A stretch of DNA of 64,000 nt from Allohahella sp002354735 (GTDB taxonomy: Bacteria > Pseudomonadota > Gammaproteobacteria > Pseudomonadales > Oleiphilaceae): assembly GCF_047946665.1 (NCBI RefSeq), contig NZ_CP172312.1:2294001-2358000 (forward strand), in the 5' to 3' direction. Of the stretch, positions 44,938 through 54,115 are shown one piece after another. Below the pieces are notes generated by a model. That model made no database searches and was not told where the DNA came from. It worked only from the letters and a program-made list of their open reading frames with translations. Each line of letters begins with the position of its first letter. The stretch's first letter is position 1. The position numbers were made by a program, and so were the translations under genes.

Positions 44938-46205
44938 TTAACGAGCGCTTTGGCAAGCTCGGTATCGAAGGCTTCCTGCAGCACCACTGGCACAAGAAGC
45001 CGCTCTTCGTTGCTGGCGCCTTCAATGATGTCGCTGACGAACTGGAATTCGATGAGCACGATCTCGCGGCCTTTGCCACGGACGAAGCCGTGGAATCGAG
45101 ACTGGTGCGTGAGCACCACGAGGGCCGCGAGTGGACAGTGCAGAATGGTCCATTCGACGACGAAACGCTCGAACAGCTACCAGCCGGCGGCTGGAGCCTG
45201 CTGGTGCAGGGTCTGGAACAGTGGGTGCCGTCAATGGCGGCGCTACTCGACGAGTTCCGCTTCCTGCCAAACTGGCGCCTCGACGACATCATGGCCAGCT
45301 TTGCGCCGCCTGGCGGCAGCGTAGGGCCGCACTACGATCAGTACGACGTCTTTCTGATACAGGTGAAGGGCAAGCGGACCTGGCAGCTGGGCGAGCTGCC
45401 GGCAGACATCGGCGGGAAAAGCAGACAGCCGTCCGCCGGTGATATTTCCGCTGCGCTCTCACCATGGCTAAGAACCGACACCGACCTGAAGATCCTCAAG
45501 GATTTTCCCTTTTCGGACACCTTTGAGGCGAATCCGGGCGACCTGCTATACCTGCCGCCGGGCTATGCGCACTTTGGTGTCGCCTCAGAGGATGCTATTA
45601 CACTTTCAGTTGGCTTTCGCTCGATAGATCCAGCTCAGCTCGCGCTGTATTGGAGCGAGGAGGCCAATGAGCAACTGACGGGGCGCCTGCTGAGCGACCC
45701 GCTGCGGCGCGGCCCAGGCAGCGTCACGACTGACGACAGCGGCCGCATAGACTCAGCAAGCCTTGCTGAAGCACGAAAGGCGCTGCTGAGCGCGCTCGAT
45801 GATTGTCGGCTGCTGCAACACGCCTTTTGTCGCGCCGCCAGTGAAAGCCGCAACAGCAGTGCACTCAGCGAGCAGGCACAGGCCAATGGTCTGACGGCCG
45901 ACGAATGGCTGGCAGCCGCCCTTGAAACTGGCTTGAGCTGCCGCGACGGCTCCCGCTTTGTATATAGTCACGAGGGCGACAGCCTGGTATTCGGTGTGGA
46001 TGGTGATACCTACGACTGCGAAGCAGGCTGGCTGGACCATGTCAAAACCCTGTGCCACGAGCGTTTTGTCGAATTGCCTGTCAGCGAGGCCGAGCGTTTC
46101 GACACGGCATCCGATCTTGTACACCTGATGTTCAAGCTGTATCAGCACGGCAGCGTCTGCGTTCATTGCGACGACTTTGAAGACGACCCTGACGATCAAG
46201 ACTGA
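44934..46205 (+). CDS. roxA: Cupin-type ribosomal-protein hydroxylase, RoxA/YcfD-like
   Basis: JmjC/cupin dioxygenase of 423 residues predicted to hydroxylate an arginine of ribosomal protein L16. Iron ligands are seen in GPHYDQYDVFLIQ (HxD) and a later GYAHFG; 2-oxoglutarate sits by KGKRTWQLG. N-terminal cupin about 1-215, then the dimerisation region and a winged-helix-like C-terminus. In E. coli YcfD is also near purB/mnmA, which supports the name. Confidence 0.9.
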   Translation: MINERFGKLGIEGFLQHHWHKKPLFVAGAFNDVADELEFDEHDLAAFATDEAVESRLVREHHEGREWTVQNGPFDDETLEQLPAGGWSLLVQGLEQWVPSMAALLDEFRFLPNWRLDDIMASFAPPGGSVGPHYDQYDVFLIQVKGKRTWQLGELPADIGGKSRQPSAGDISAALSPWLRTDTDLKILKDFPFSDTFEANPGDLLYLPPGYAHFGVASEDAITLSVGFRSIDPAQLALYWSEEANEQLTGRLLSDPLRRGPGSVTTDDSGRIDSASLAEARKALLSALDDCRLLQHAFCRAASESRNSSALSEQAQANGLTADEWLAAALETGLSCRDGSRFVYSHEGDSLVFGVDGDTYDCEAGWLDHVKTLCHERFVELPVSEAERFDTASDLVHLMFKLYQHGSVCVHCDDFEDDPDDQD

Positions 46206-46263
46206 CTGGACGACGTCGCGTAGCCTGAAATAAGCTGAGAGGGCTGCCACCAGAGATCACCAC

Positions 46264-47214
46264 ATGCTGAGCTACACGAAGATCATCGACCACTTTGACG
46301 ACGAGCCTGATCTCAAGATCATCAGGCAGGAGGTCTTTGTCGAAGAACAGGCCTGCCCACCCGAGATCGAGTGGGATGAACTCGATGCCGTTGCCACTCA
46401 CTTCATTGTCAGAACTGATGAGCATGAGCCTATTGCTACTGCTCGCCTGATCCCGCTCGAACAGGGCGCAGCGAGCCTCGGACGCTATGCCGTGCGTAAG
46501 CCTTTCCGTGGTCAGGGCATCGCTGCAAAGCTACTCGCCTATACCATCGCCTACGCCCGTAGCCAGGGTTTCACCCACCTTCAGCTGAGCGCTCAGATCT
46601 ATGCCGCGCGCCTGTATGAAGCCGAGGGTTTTGTGCGCGAAGGTGATCCCTATGAGGAAGCGGGCATTCCTCACATCAAGATGACGAAGGCCTTGATCGG
46701 GCGCCAGCAGACAGCAGCTGGCATACTCGGTGACGATCCGGCGGTTCATCGCTTCAGTAATGCCGCAGATTACGCAGAGGCGGTACTCCAGTTAGCCACG
46801 CAGGCCCGCTACAGACTGCTCCTCGTGACGCCAGACCTCGAGAAAGGCGTGCTTGACCAATCCGCCGTGCTGGATGAATTCGTCAGGTTGGTCCGCGATC
46901 AGCCTCGTAATCACATCAGGATCATCTGCGCCGACGACAAACCTGCGGTTCAGCAAAGCAACCGCCTGGCGGCACTTGCTCAACGCATGACGAGCAGCCT
47001 TGAAATTCGTACCCTGCGCAAGGACGTTCCCTTTCCGGATCAGGTCTACCTGATCGCAGACCAATCCGGTATTCTGCTGAGGCACGACCACAGGTCCCCT
47101 GCCGGTTTTGTCTGCTTCCACGACCCCGGACTGGTGCGGCGCCTGTCTGACGCTTTCACCCAGTTGTGGGAGTCAAGTGAAGAGAACAGAGAGATCAAAC
47201 CGCTGACGCTTTGA
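46264..47214 (+). CDS. GNAT N-acetyltransferase fused to a C-terminal PLD-like domain
   Basis: 316-residue protein. Residues 1-155 form a GNAT domain (RQEVFVEEQACPPEIEWDELD, acetyl-CoA loop FRGQGIAAKLL, QIYAARLYEAEGFVREGDPYEEAGIPH). Residues 165-305 form a second domain (SNAADYAEAVLQLATQARYRLLLVTPDL, IRIICADDKPAVQQSNRLAALAQR, FPDQVYLIADQSGILLRHD) of phospholipase-D-like shape without HKD motifs, like DUF7931. The two-domain form is known in Pseudomonas; its substrate is not. Confidence 0.85.
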   Translation: MLSYTKIIDHFDDEPDLKIIRQEVFVEEQACPPEIEWDELDAVATHFIVRTDEHEPIATARLIPLEQGAASLGRYAVRKPFRGQGIAAKLLAYTIAYARSQGFTHLQLSAQIYAARLYEAEGFVREGDPYEEAGIPHIKMTKALIGRQQTAAGILGDDPAVHRFSNAADYAEAVLQLATQARYRLLLVTPDLEKGVLDQSAVLDEFVRLVRDQPRNHIRIICADDKPAVQQSNRLAALAQRMTSSLEIRTLRKDVPFPDQVYLIADQSGILLRHDHRSPAGFVCFHDPGLVRRLSDAFTQLWESSEENREIKPLTL

Positions 47215-47253
47215 TCAGCCCTGGCCGCAGGCCATTACGCCAGATACCAGCTC

Positions 47254-48582
47254 ATGACCAAACTCTCGACATCACAGAAAGCCTGGGTCATGTACGACTG
47301 GGCCAATTCGGTCTATTCGCTGATCATCGCTACCGCCATCTTCCCCGTGTATTACGTCAGCATGACGGCCGACATCGGCAGCCTCGATACGATTTTCGGC
47401 ACGGTGGACCCTGCAGCGGTCTACAGCTTCTCGCTCACCCTCGCCTTCCTGATCGTGGCCCTTGGTTCACCAGTGCTGTCAGCGATAGCAGACAGGACCA
47501 GCAAACGGCATTACTTCCTCACTGGCTTCTGCAGCCTTGGCTCCGCAGCCTGTATTGGCCTGTACTGGTTCGACGCCTCCACCACGGTCTGGCTGGCTGT
47601 TGTACTGAGCGTACTGGCCAGTGTCGGTTTCTGGGGCAGCATCGTCTTCTATAACGCCTACCTGCCGGAAATCGCTGAGGAGAAGCTCAGGGATGAGCTT
47701 AGCGCCAGAGGCTTTGCCATGGGCTATTTTGGCTCCTCGCTACTGCTTGTGGTCTGCCTGACAATGATCCTTGCTTACGAGACCTTTGGCTTCGAGTCCG
47801 CAGCGCAGCCGACCCGACTATCTTTTCTACTCGTCGGCATCTGGTGGTTTGGCTTTGCAATGACCTGCATCTACTACCTGCCAAAGCCCAGGAAGCCGGC
47901 AGCACCTGACGGTACTGGCAGCGACCACACCAGGCTCACCGCTATGATCATTCTGAAGCGAGTGGCTGCTCAGGTGCGCCGCTCGAAGGATCTGCGTTTC
48001 TACCTGCTGGCGTATTTTTTCTTCAGCACTGGCGTTCAGACCATTTTCTACATCGCCAATCTCTATGGCGCCAACGAGCTGGAGCTGCCGGCTGGTAAGC
48101 TGATCGCCACCATATTGGTTATCCAGATCATCGCGATCGTAGGTGCTCTCAGCTTTTCACGTCTATCCGCCCGGCTGGGCAATCTCAGGGCTATGCAGAC
48201 AGCTCTGAGCCTGTGGGCCCTGCTCTGTGGCCTGGCCTTCCTCATGGATAAATCGCAGGCCTGGGTAGAGTATTACTTCTATGCGCTCGGCGCTGGGGTG
48301 GGTCTGGTGATGGGTGGCATACAGTCACTGGCCCGTTCGACTTATTCGAAATTGCTGCCGCCTGATGCTGACAATACAACTTTTTACAGTTTCTATGACG
48401 TGCTCGAGAAGATTGGGGTCGTGCTTGGCACGCTGCTGGTCGGCGTCACCCTGCAGATGACTGGTAGCATGAAACCCGCCATATTGATGCTCGGGGGGAT
48501 GTTCATACTTTCACTGCTGGCGCTAATTCCTGTGCGTGAACCGTCCAACGCCAGCCGTCAGGCGTCGCTGACTGCCGGATAA
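47254..48582 (+). CDS. MFS transporter, UMF1/Atg22-like
   Basis: Integral membrane protein of 442 residues and 12 predicted helices of the Atg22/UMF1 type. The N-terminus AWVMYDWANSVYSLIIATAIFPVYY is diagnostic; the cytosolic loop 185-235 is short and charged. The fungal relatives export amino acids from vacuoles, but no substrate is known for the bacterial ones. The start ATG is at 47254, 37 bp after the GNAT gene, so both may be on one transcript. Confidence 0.9.
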   Translation: MTKLSTSQKAWVMYDWANSVYSLIIATAIFPVYYVSMTADIGSLDTIFGTVDPAAVYSFSLTLAFLIVALGSPVLSAIADRTSKRHYFLTGFCSLGSAACIGLYWFDASTTVWLAVVLSVLASVGFWGSIVFYNAYLPEIAEEKLRDELSARGFAMGYFGSSLLLVVCLTMILAYETFGFESAAQPTRLSFLLVGIWWFGFAMTCIYYLPKPRKPAAPDGTGSDHTRLTAMIILKRVAAQVRRSKDLRFYLLAYFFFSTGVQTIFYIANLYGANELELPAGKLIATILVIQIIAIVGALSFSRLSARLGNLRAMQTALSLWALLCGLAFLMDKSQAWVEYYFYALGAGVGLVMGGIQSLARSTYSKLLPPDADNTTFYSFYDVLEKIGVVLGTLLVGVTLQMTGSMKPAILMLGGMFILSLLALIPVREPSNASRQASLTAG

Positions 48583-48594
48583 CAGGCTCTTCCC

Positions 48595-49554
48595 CTAATC
48601 ACGCTCGCGTATCTCCGGTTCATTCGCATCCACAACCTTGCTGATCTGATTCCTCAGCCAGCGATGATCCGGATTGTTCTGCAGCAATGGGCTCCAGGCC
48701 ATATTCAGATCGAAATTGGGGATAGGGAATGGCGGCGGTTTGATAACGACGTCGGGATTGTGCCGCATCAGTTCCGCAGCACGGCTGGGCAGGGTCGCTA
48801 TGAGGTCCGGCTGGCTGGATAACAGCATCGCCACCTGATAGTGCCGAGTGAACACACTTATCCGGCGCTTCTGATCGAGCTTCGCCAGCGCTTCATCGAC
48901 CCAGCCCAGCTTTTGCACATCCTTCGGATTGACACCCACGCCCACCCCAAAGCCGGTTTTGCTCACCCAGATATGCCGCGCCTGCAGGTAGTTCTCGAGC
49001 GTGAAGTCGAACACCAGAGGATTATGCACGCTCAGCAGACATGAGAACGAGTCCGACCAGAGCACCCGCTGATGAAAGGATTGTGGAATCTTGTCGAAAC
49101 GGTTGATGGCCATGTCAACCCGCCCCTGTTCGACATCGAGAAAGGTCACATCACTCGGCGTCAGCACGTCCAGGATCAGATCCGGGGCGCGTTTACGCAC
49201 CCGCTTCAAAAGTCCAGGTATAAGGGTACTTTCCGCGTAATCGCTCGCCATGATCCTGAATACACGCTTGCTATGAGCCGGATCGAAGTCATCTTTCGGT
49301 TGCACCGCTCTGTCGATCTGCACCAGCGCTGATCGTACCAGCGGCTGGAGCTCCAGCGCTCGCGCCGTGGCGCTCATGCCCTCGCTCGTCCGCACCAGCA
49401 AAGGATCAGAGAACAGATCACGCAGGCGCTTGAGGCCATTGCTCATGGCCGGCTGGGTGATACCGAGATGATTGGCTGCCTTCGTGACGCTACGTTCGCG
49501 AAGCAGGACGTCGAAATAGACGAGCAGGTTGAGGTCGATACGGGACAGGTTCAT
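48595..49554 (-). CDS. LysR-family regulator, NodD/NahR-type
   Basis: 319-residue transcription factor with winged-helix DNA-binding domain (INLLVYFDVLLRERSVTKAANHLGITQPAMSNGL type sequence, given in part: DLNLLVYFD, VTKAANHLGITQPAMS) and LysR sensor domain. The ending and MAINRFDKIPQSFH match the NodD/NahR subgroup, often sensing aromatic or fatty compounds. The start at 49554 removes nine non-conserved residues of a longer frame. The convergent gene on its left is the MFS transporter, which could be a target. Confidence 0.9.
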   Translation of the reverse strand: MNLSRIDLNLLVYFDVLLRERSVTKAANHLGITQPAMSNGLKRLRDLFSDPLLVRTSEGMSATARALELQPLVRSALVQIDRAVQPKDDFDPAHSKRVFRIMASDYAESTLIPGLLKRVRKRAPDLILDVLTPSDVTFLDVEQGRVDMAINRFDKIPQSFHQRVLWSDSFSCLLSVHNPLVFDFTLENYLQARHIWVSKTGFGVGVGVNPKDVQKLGWVDEALAKLDQKRRISVFTRHYQVAMLLSSQPDLIATLPSRAAELMRHNPDVVIKPPPFPIPNFDLNMAWSPLLQNNPDHRWLRNQISKVVDANEPEIRERD

Positions 49555-49656
49555 CCCTATAGTGTGATCTGCTTGAACCACCGGCGCAATCGGCGCCTGC
49601 AGCAGTTCGGCAAAATCTAACTATACTGAGAGTAATGTTCTCTTGAAAAGTCTCCT

Positions 49657-50439
49657 ATGTCTCCTGCGACCATATCAGCCGCTATCGGTGGTCTCGTCAT
49701 CACGGTTCTGGTACTTGCCTTCTTTTTCCAGTGGCGCCAGAAGCATCGTGAGGCTCGTCAGCGCCGGCTGCAAGAGCTCAAGGCACGGGATCGAAGGCTG
49801 CGCAATCTGGCGGATGGCCTGCAGGGCGGGCTCATCGCAGCGGATGTCAGGCTGCTGCTGAGCCGAACGGGACAGGAGGTTGCCAAAGAGCTGAAGGAGC
49901 TGGGGCTTTCCGATCTGGCGGATGAAGCGAGTATCGACTGGCAGACTTACTCTGGCAACGCAGCAAAGGCGGCTGCAGAGCCAGTCCCTAAATTCTCGAA
50001 CGAAGCTTCGGCCGTGGCGGCGAGAAAGCTGCTCAAGACGCTCTACCGCTTCATCGAACTGCAAATCAGGATGAAGCGTCTCGACTACAAGACTGGTTAC
50101 GAGCGGCTACAGCAGACACAGTTTCTTATCGCCCGGACCATGGCAGACGCCCATCACCGTAAGGCGGTAGACGCCACCAAGCAGAACCGCCTACGGGTCG
50201 CGATACATCATTACCATGACGCCGTGGCTGGGTTTGCAAAATTGCAGGACAACCCTTTGGCGATCAAGTACATCAATGCCTTCCGCTCGAAGATCAAGGC
50301 GCTGGAGGCGCAGGCGACCGAAGAACAGAAACAGAAGTCCGTCGAGACCCCCGACCCCGGCGACTCCAAGCTCAAGCAAGGTTGGAACGCCATCGATAGT
50401 GAGGCCGATACCTGGAAGAAGAAGCAGGCCTATGACTAG
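49657..50439 (+). CDS. Membrane-anchored coiled-coil protein, unknown
   Basis: 260 residues, single N-terminal membrane helix (about 4-26), then a highly charged Arg/Lys/Glu coiled-coil region (28-75) and further helical parts with ISAAI and HHYHDAVAGFAKL. The C-terminal 30 residues are hydrophilic and low-complexity, containing the unusual end KLKQGWNAIDSEADTWKKK. I do not recognise a family; it looks like an inner-membrane protein with cytoplasmic helices. It is divergent from the LysR gene and convergent with the glutathione peroxidase gene. Confidence 0.75.
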   Translation: MSPATISAAIGGLVITVLVLAFFFQWRQKHREARQRRLQELKARDRRLRNLADGLQGGLIAADVRLLLSRTGQEVAKELKELGLSDLADEASIDWQTYSGNAAKAAAEPVPKFSNEASAVAARKLLKTLYRFIELQIRMKRLDYKTGYERLQQTQFLIARTMADAHHRKAVDATKQNRLRVAIHHYHDAVAGFAKLQDNPLAIKYINAFRSKIKALEAQATEEQKQKSVETPDPGDSKLKQGWNAIDSEADTWKKKQAYD

Positions 50440-50451
50440 TCTTCGCCGGGC

Positions 50452-50928
50452 CTAGAGGAGCGCCTCAATAGGCTCTTTCAGCTTCTTTGGCTCGGTATTG
50501 GGCGGGAAGCGATTCACCACATTGCCTTCACGGTCCACCAGGAATTTGGTGAAGTTCCATTTGACGGCCTCAGAACCCAACAAGCCCTTCGCTTCCTTCT
50601 TCAGATAGGCGAACAATGGATGTGTCCCCTCGCCGTTGACTTCGATCTTGCCGAACATAGGGAAGCTGACCCCATAGTTCTTCTGGCAGAACTCGGCAAT
50701 TTCCGAGTCTCCCTTCGGGTCCTGTTTCAAGAACTGGTTACATGGAAAGCCGAGCACGATCAGGCCTCGATCCTTATAGGTATCATACAGGGCTTCAAGC
50801 CCCTCGAACTGCGGTGTAAATCCGCATTTGCTGGCTGTATTAACAATCAGGAGCACCTTACCGGCGAACTCCTCCAGCTTGCGCTCCTGGCCCTTGATAT
50901 CTTTTGCGGAATATTCGTAGATTCCCAT
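50452..50928 (-). CDS. Glutathione peroxidase family (BtuE-like)
   Basis: Thiol peroxidase of 158 residues. Active site NTASKCGFTPQFEGLE has Cys (not selenocysteine), then LIVLGFPCNQFLKQDP (second Cys) and WNFTKFLVDREGN, completing the Gpx catalytic set Cys-Gln-Trp. E. coli BtuE uses thioredoxin. It pairs in function with msrB upstream (both repair oxidative damage), though the gap contains a GGCGGTC/GACCGCC hairpin (50981-51001) without T run. Confidence 0.93.
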   Translation of the reverse strand: MGIYEYSAKDIKGQERKLEEFAGKVLLIVNTASKCGFTPQFEGLEALYDTYKDRGLIVLGFPCNQFLKQDPKGDSEIAEFCQKNYGVSFPMFGKIEVNGEGTHPLFAYLKKEAKGLLGSEAVKWNFTKFLVDREGNVVNRFPPNTEPKKLKEPIEALL

Positions 50929-51016
50929 TCACAGTCTGCCTTTTGATTATTGAAAGAGTGCTGAGCGCCTGATCAGTCGCGGCGGTCCCTGGGCGACCGC
51001 CGACGCGCTGCAGTCA

Positions 51017-51430
51017 TCAGGACTTCGGCTTGAAATCGAGACTGGCCGAGTTGATGCAATAACGCTCGCCAGTCGGCTTGGGACCATCAGGGAACTTGTG
51101 GCCGAGATGGGCGCCGCAATTCTGACACAGCACCTCGGTCCTGACCATGCCATGGCTCATATCACGCGACTCGGCCACGTTGGTGTCGACGGCGGGCTGC
51201 CAGAAGCTAGGCCAGCCGGAGCCGGAATCGTATTTCTGCTCGCTGGAGAACAGCTCGACGCCACAGCAGCTGCAGTGATATTCACCACTGGCCTTGAGGC
51301 CGTTGTACTTGCCGCTGAACGGCGCCTCAGTTCCACCCTGGCGAGTGATTCTGAAGGTTTCTTCGTCAAGACGCGCTCGCCACTCTTCGTCTGTGAGCTT
51401 TGTGTGTTTTTCGTGTGAGGACATACTCAT
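51017..51430 (-). CDS. msrB: Methionine-R-sulfoxide reductase B
   Basis: 137-residue repair enzyme for free or bound methionine-R-sulfoxide. The zinc ligands are in CSCCGVEL and CQNCGAHLGHKF; the catalytic Cys is in ERYCINSASLDF. No signal peptide. Two ATGs are possible (51430, 51424). The gpx gene follows on the same strand after about 90 bp, with the hairpin at 50981-51001 between. Confidence 0.94.
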   Translation of the reverse strand: MSMSSHEKHTKLTDEEWRARLDEETFRITRQGGTEAPFSGKYNGLKASGEYHCSCCGVELFSSEQKYDSGSGWPSFWQPAVDTNVAESRDMSHGMVRTEVLCQNCGAHLGHKFPDGPKPTGERYCINSASLDFKPKS

Positions 51431-51546
51431 CTACTCGCTGCTGGTCGATGCTAAACATCAGAATTGATGTATGCTTAAGGGCTTGTGACACCTACTCTTT
51501 ACGGGTAGCCATCAGATTTTCCACACAGGACTATGGATCCGATTCG

Positions 51547-52767
51547 ATGATGTACCAGGTCAAGAAGTCAAACAAGCTTCAAAACGTATGCTACGACATT
51601 CGCGGGCAGGTGCTGCAGGAAGCAAAGCGGCTGGAAGAGGAAGGCGCACGCATCCTCAAGTTGAATATCGGCAACCCCGCTGTGTTCGGCTTCGATGTGC
51701 CCGAGGAAATTCAGCAGGACGTGGTCTACAACATTTCCCAGGCCCAGGGCTATGTCGACTCCAAGGGCCTGTTCTCGGCTCGTAAGGCGGTGATGCACTA
51801 CACGCAGCAGCGCCGCATCGCCAACGTGGATATCGAAGACATCTATCTGGGGAACGGCGTCAGCGAACTGATTGTGATGACCATGCAGGCACTGCTCAAC
51901 AGCGGTGACGAAGTCCTTATTCCTGCACCGGATTATCCCTTGTGGACGGCTGCTGTCACCCTCTCGAGCGGCAAGGCCGTGCATTATCGTTGTGATGAAG
52001 AGGCCGACTGGTACCCCGACCTCGACGATATTCGCGCCAAGATCACGCCGAACACCAGAGCCATGGTCATCATCAACCCAAATAACCCGACGGGTGCCGT
52101 GTACGATGAAGCCATGCTCAAAGGCATGATCGAGATCGCCCGAGAGCACCGTCTCGTGCTGCTTTCAGATGAGATCTACGACAAGGTGCTCTACGACGGT
52201 ACGACCCATACATCGACAGCCGCGCTGTGCGACGACCTGCTGGTCATGACCTTCAACGGCCTGTCAAAGAACCACCGCGCTGCCGGCTATCGCGCTGGCT
52301 GGCTGATTATCAGCGGTGCAAAGCACAAGGCCAAGGACTACATAGAGGGCTTGAACATCCTCAGCTCGATGCGGCTGTGTTCCAACGTCATGGCCCAGCT
52401 CGCCATTCAAACCGCGCTCGGTGGCTATCAAAGCATCGATGACCTGGTAGCGCCTGGCGGCCGTCTGTATGAACAGCGGCAGGTCGCCTACGATGCGCTC
52501 ACCTCGATTCCGGGGGTAAGCTGCGTGAAGCCGAAGGGCGCCATGTACATGTTCCCCAAGCTCGACCCGAAGCGTTACCCGATCCTGAACGACGAGCGTC
52601 TGGTATACGATCTGCTGAGCCAACAGCAGATTCTGCTCGTCCAGGGCAGCGCCTTCAATATGAATGATACCCAACATCTACGCATCGTTTTCCTGCCGCG
52701 GGTAGATGAAATCGCAGATGCCATAGGCCGCATAGGACGCTTCCTGACCGGTTATGAACAGCACTAG
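51547..52767 (+). CDS. alaA: Alanine aminotransferase AlaA-like
   Basis: Class-I PLP transaminase, 406 residues. N-terminus QVKKSNKLQNVCYDIRGQVLQEAKRLEEEG resembles AlaA of E. coli and Pseudomonas; cofactor and substrate motifs are NGVSELIVMTMQALLN, PDYPLWTAAV, IINPNNPTGAVY, LSDEIYDKVLYDG, and the Schiff-base lysine in NGLSKNHRAAGYRAGW. Tandem ATGs at 51547/51550; an earlier frame start at 51400 would run through the msrB promoter and is not real. Another transaminase substrate is possible. Confidence 0.9.
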   Translation: MMYQVKKSNKLQNVCYDIRGQVLQEAKRLEEEGARILKLNIGNPAVFGFDVPEEIQQDVVYNISQAQGYVDSKGLFSARKAVMHYTQQRRIANVDIEDIYLGNGVSELIVMTMQALLNSGDEVLIPAPDYPLWTAAVTLSSGKAVHYRCDEEADWYPDLDDIRAKITPNTRAMVIINPNNPTGAVYDEAMLKGMIEIAREHRLVLLSDEIYDKVLYDGTTHTSTAALCDDLLVMTFNGLSKNHRAAGYRAGWLIISGAKHKAKDYIEGLNILSSMRLCSNVMAQLAIQTALGGYQSIDDLVAPGGRLYEQRQVAYDALTSIPGVSCVKPKGAMYMFPKLDPKRYPILNDERLVYDLLSQQQILLVQGSAFNMNDTQHLRIVFLPRVDEIADAIGRIGRFLTGYEQH

Positions 52768-52791
52768 TCTGTTGTCCTGAGGATCCTTCTT

Positions 52792-53181
52792 ATGGCCGAC
52801 CTGCATATCGAAGAATTCCATAAGCACTGCGTTGCAGTGCTGCTGCAGCTGTATAGCGTATTCCCCCGCAAGGCTACGGTGTTCGTCGAAGACATTATCG
52901 GACTTGAGGAAAAGGACGAATTCGGCCTTCATAGCGATCTGCATCAGAGCTGCTTTGGCGCAATGATCTGGCTCGCCGATGAAGGCTACCTCCGGTTCGA
53001 GGCCACCATACGTCAGGAAGCCGTAGATCAGGCAGTACTCACGCAACACAGCTTCGCCAGGCTGGCCAAGCTGGTCCCGGAGCATGGTCAATCGGTCGCA
53101 CGCGTTCTCGAGCAGACATTGAGAAATGAGTCCAGCACCACAATATCCCGACTGTGTGAAGAGTATCTGGTTTATGACTGA
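52792..53181 (+). CDS. Conserved-looking small protein, unknown
   Basis: 129-residue acidic, fully helical-looking protein with hydrophobic pattern HCVAVLLQLYSVFPRKATVFVEDIIG, and GAMIWLADEGYLRFEATIRQEAVDQAV, which recalls a winged-helix arrangement; the ending LCEEYLVYD is acidic. No cofactor or catalytic motif. Lies 24 bp after alaA and before htpX on the same strand, so it may be in one transcript with either. I cannot name the family. Confidence 0.65.
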   Translation: MADLHIEEFHKHCVAVLLQLYSVFPRKATVFVEDIIGLEEKDEFGLHSDLHQSCFGAMIWLADEGYLRFEATIRQEAVDQAVLTQHSFARLAKLVPEHGQSVARVLEQTLRNESSTTISRLCEEYLVYD

Positions 53182-53220
53182 GGTCCCGTGTGGGACGCTG
53201 AATCAAAGGACGCTGATGTC

Positions 53221-54111
53221 ATGATGAGAATTCTGCTATTTCTAGCGACCAACCTTGCGGTCGTGCTGGTGGCAAGCTTTACGCTACGCCTGTTTGGTTT
53301 CGATTCCTACCTTGAACGTAGTGGTGGCGGACTGAACCTGACGGCCCTGTTGATTTTCTGTGCGGTCATCGGTTTCGGCGGCTCCCTGGTCTCGCTGCTG
53401 ATCTCGAAGTGGATGGCCAAGCGCACTACCGGAACCCGGATTATCGAGCAGCCCAGTAACGGAACCGAGCTGTGGCTGGTCGAGACTGTCGCCGAACTGG
53501 CCGAGAAAGCTGGCATCGATATGCCCGAGGTCGGCATCTTTCCGGCGCAGCAGGCCAACGCTTTCGCTACCGGCTGGAACAAGAACGCGGCGCTCGTGGC
53601 CGTCAGTCAGGGCCTGCTCTCCCGCTTCAGCCGCGAGGAGGCAAAGGCCGTTATGGCTCACGAAATTGGCCACGTTGCCAATGGCGATATGGTGACGCTG
53701 GCGCTGATACAGGGTGTGGTGAACACCTTCGTACTCTTTTTTGCCCGCATCATCGGCAGCATTGTGGACCGTCTCGTGTTCAGAAACGAAAACGGTCATG
53801 GCATTGGCTTCTTCATCGCCACGATGTTCGCCGAAGTCGTGCTTGGCATACTCGCGTCGATGATTGTGCTGTGGTTTTCGAGAAGACGTGAATTCAGAGC
53901 TGACGATTGGGGAGCGAGACTGGCCGGTACGCCGGGCATGGTTGGCGCGCTGGAGCGGCTACGCGCCGAAAGCGGCGTACCGAACCAGATGCCCGATAAC
54001 CTTCAGGCTTTCGGTATAAACGCAGGGTACAAGGAAGGTCTGAAGAAGTTGTTCATGACCCACCCACCCCTCGAAGAACGCATCATGGCGCTAAAAGCTC
54101 GCGCCAGATAA
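53221..54111 (+). CDS. htpX: HtpX membrane zinc protease
   Basis: Inner-membrane M48 metalloprotease (296 residues), a quality-control enzyme of misfolded membrane proteins with FtsH. HEIGH in VMAHEIGHVANGD binds zinc, a downstream EFRADDWGARLAG supplies the third Glu ligand, and there are about four TM helices (7-27, 40-60, 160-180, 195-220). The ATG at 53221 (or 53224) follows an AAGGA site. It ends 4 bp before the convergent PilZ gene. Cpx or heat-shock control is usual, but no operator was seen. Confidence 0.94.
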   Translation: MMRILLFLATNLAVVLVASFTLRLFGFDSYLERSGGGLNLTALLIFCAVIGFGGSLVSLLISKWMAKRTTGTRIIEQPSNGTELWLVETVAELAEKAGIDMPEVGIFPAQQANAFATGWNKNAALVAVSQGLLSRFSREEAKAVMAHEIGHVANGDMVTLALIQGVVNTFVLFFARIIGSIVDRLVFRNENGHGIGFFIATMFAEVVLGILASMIVLWFSRRREFRADDWGARLAGTPGMVGALERLRAESGVPNQMPDNLQAFGINAGYKEGLKKLFMTHPPLEERIMALKARAR

Positions 54112-54115
54112 AACC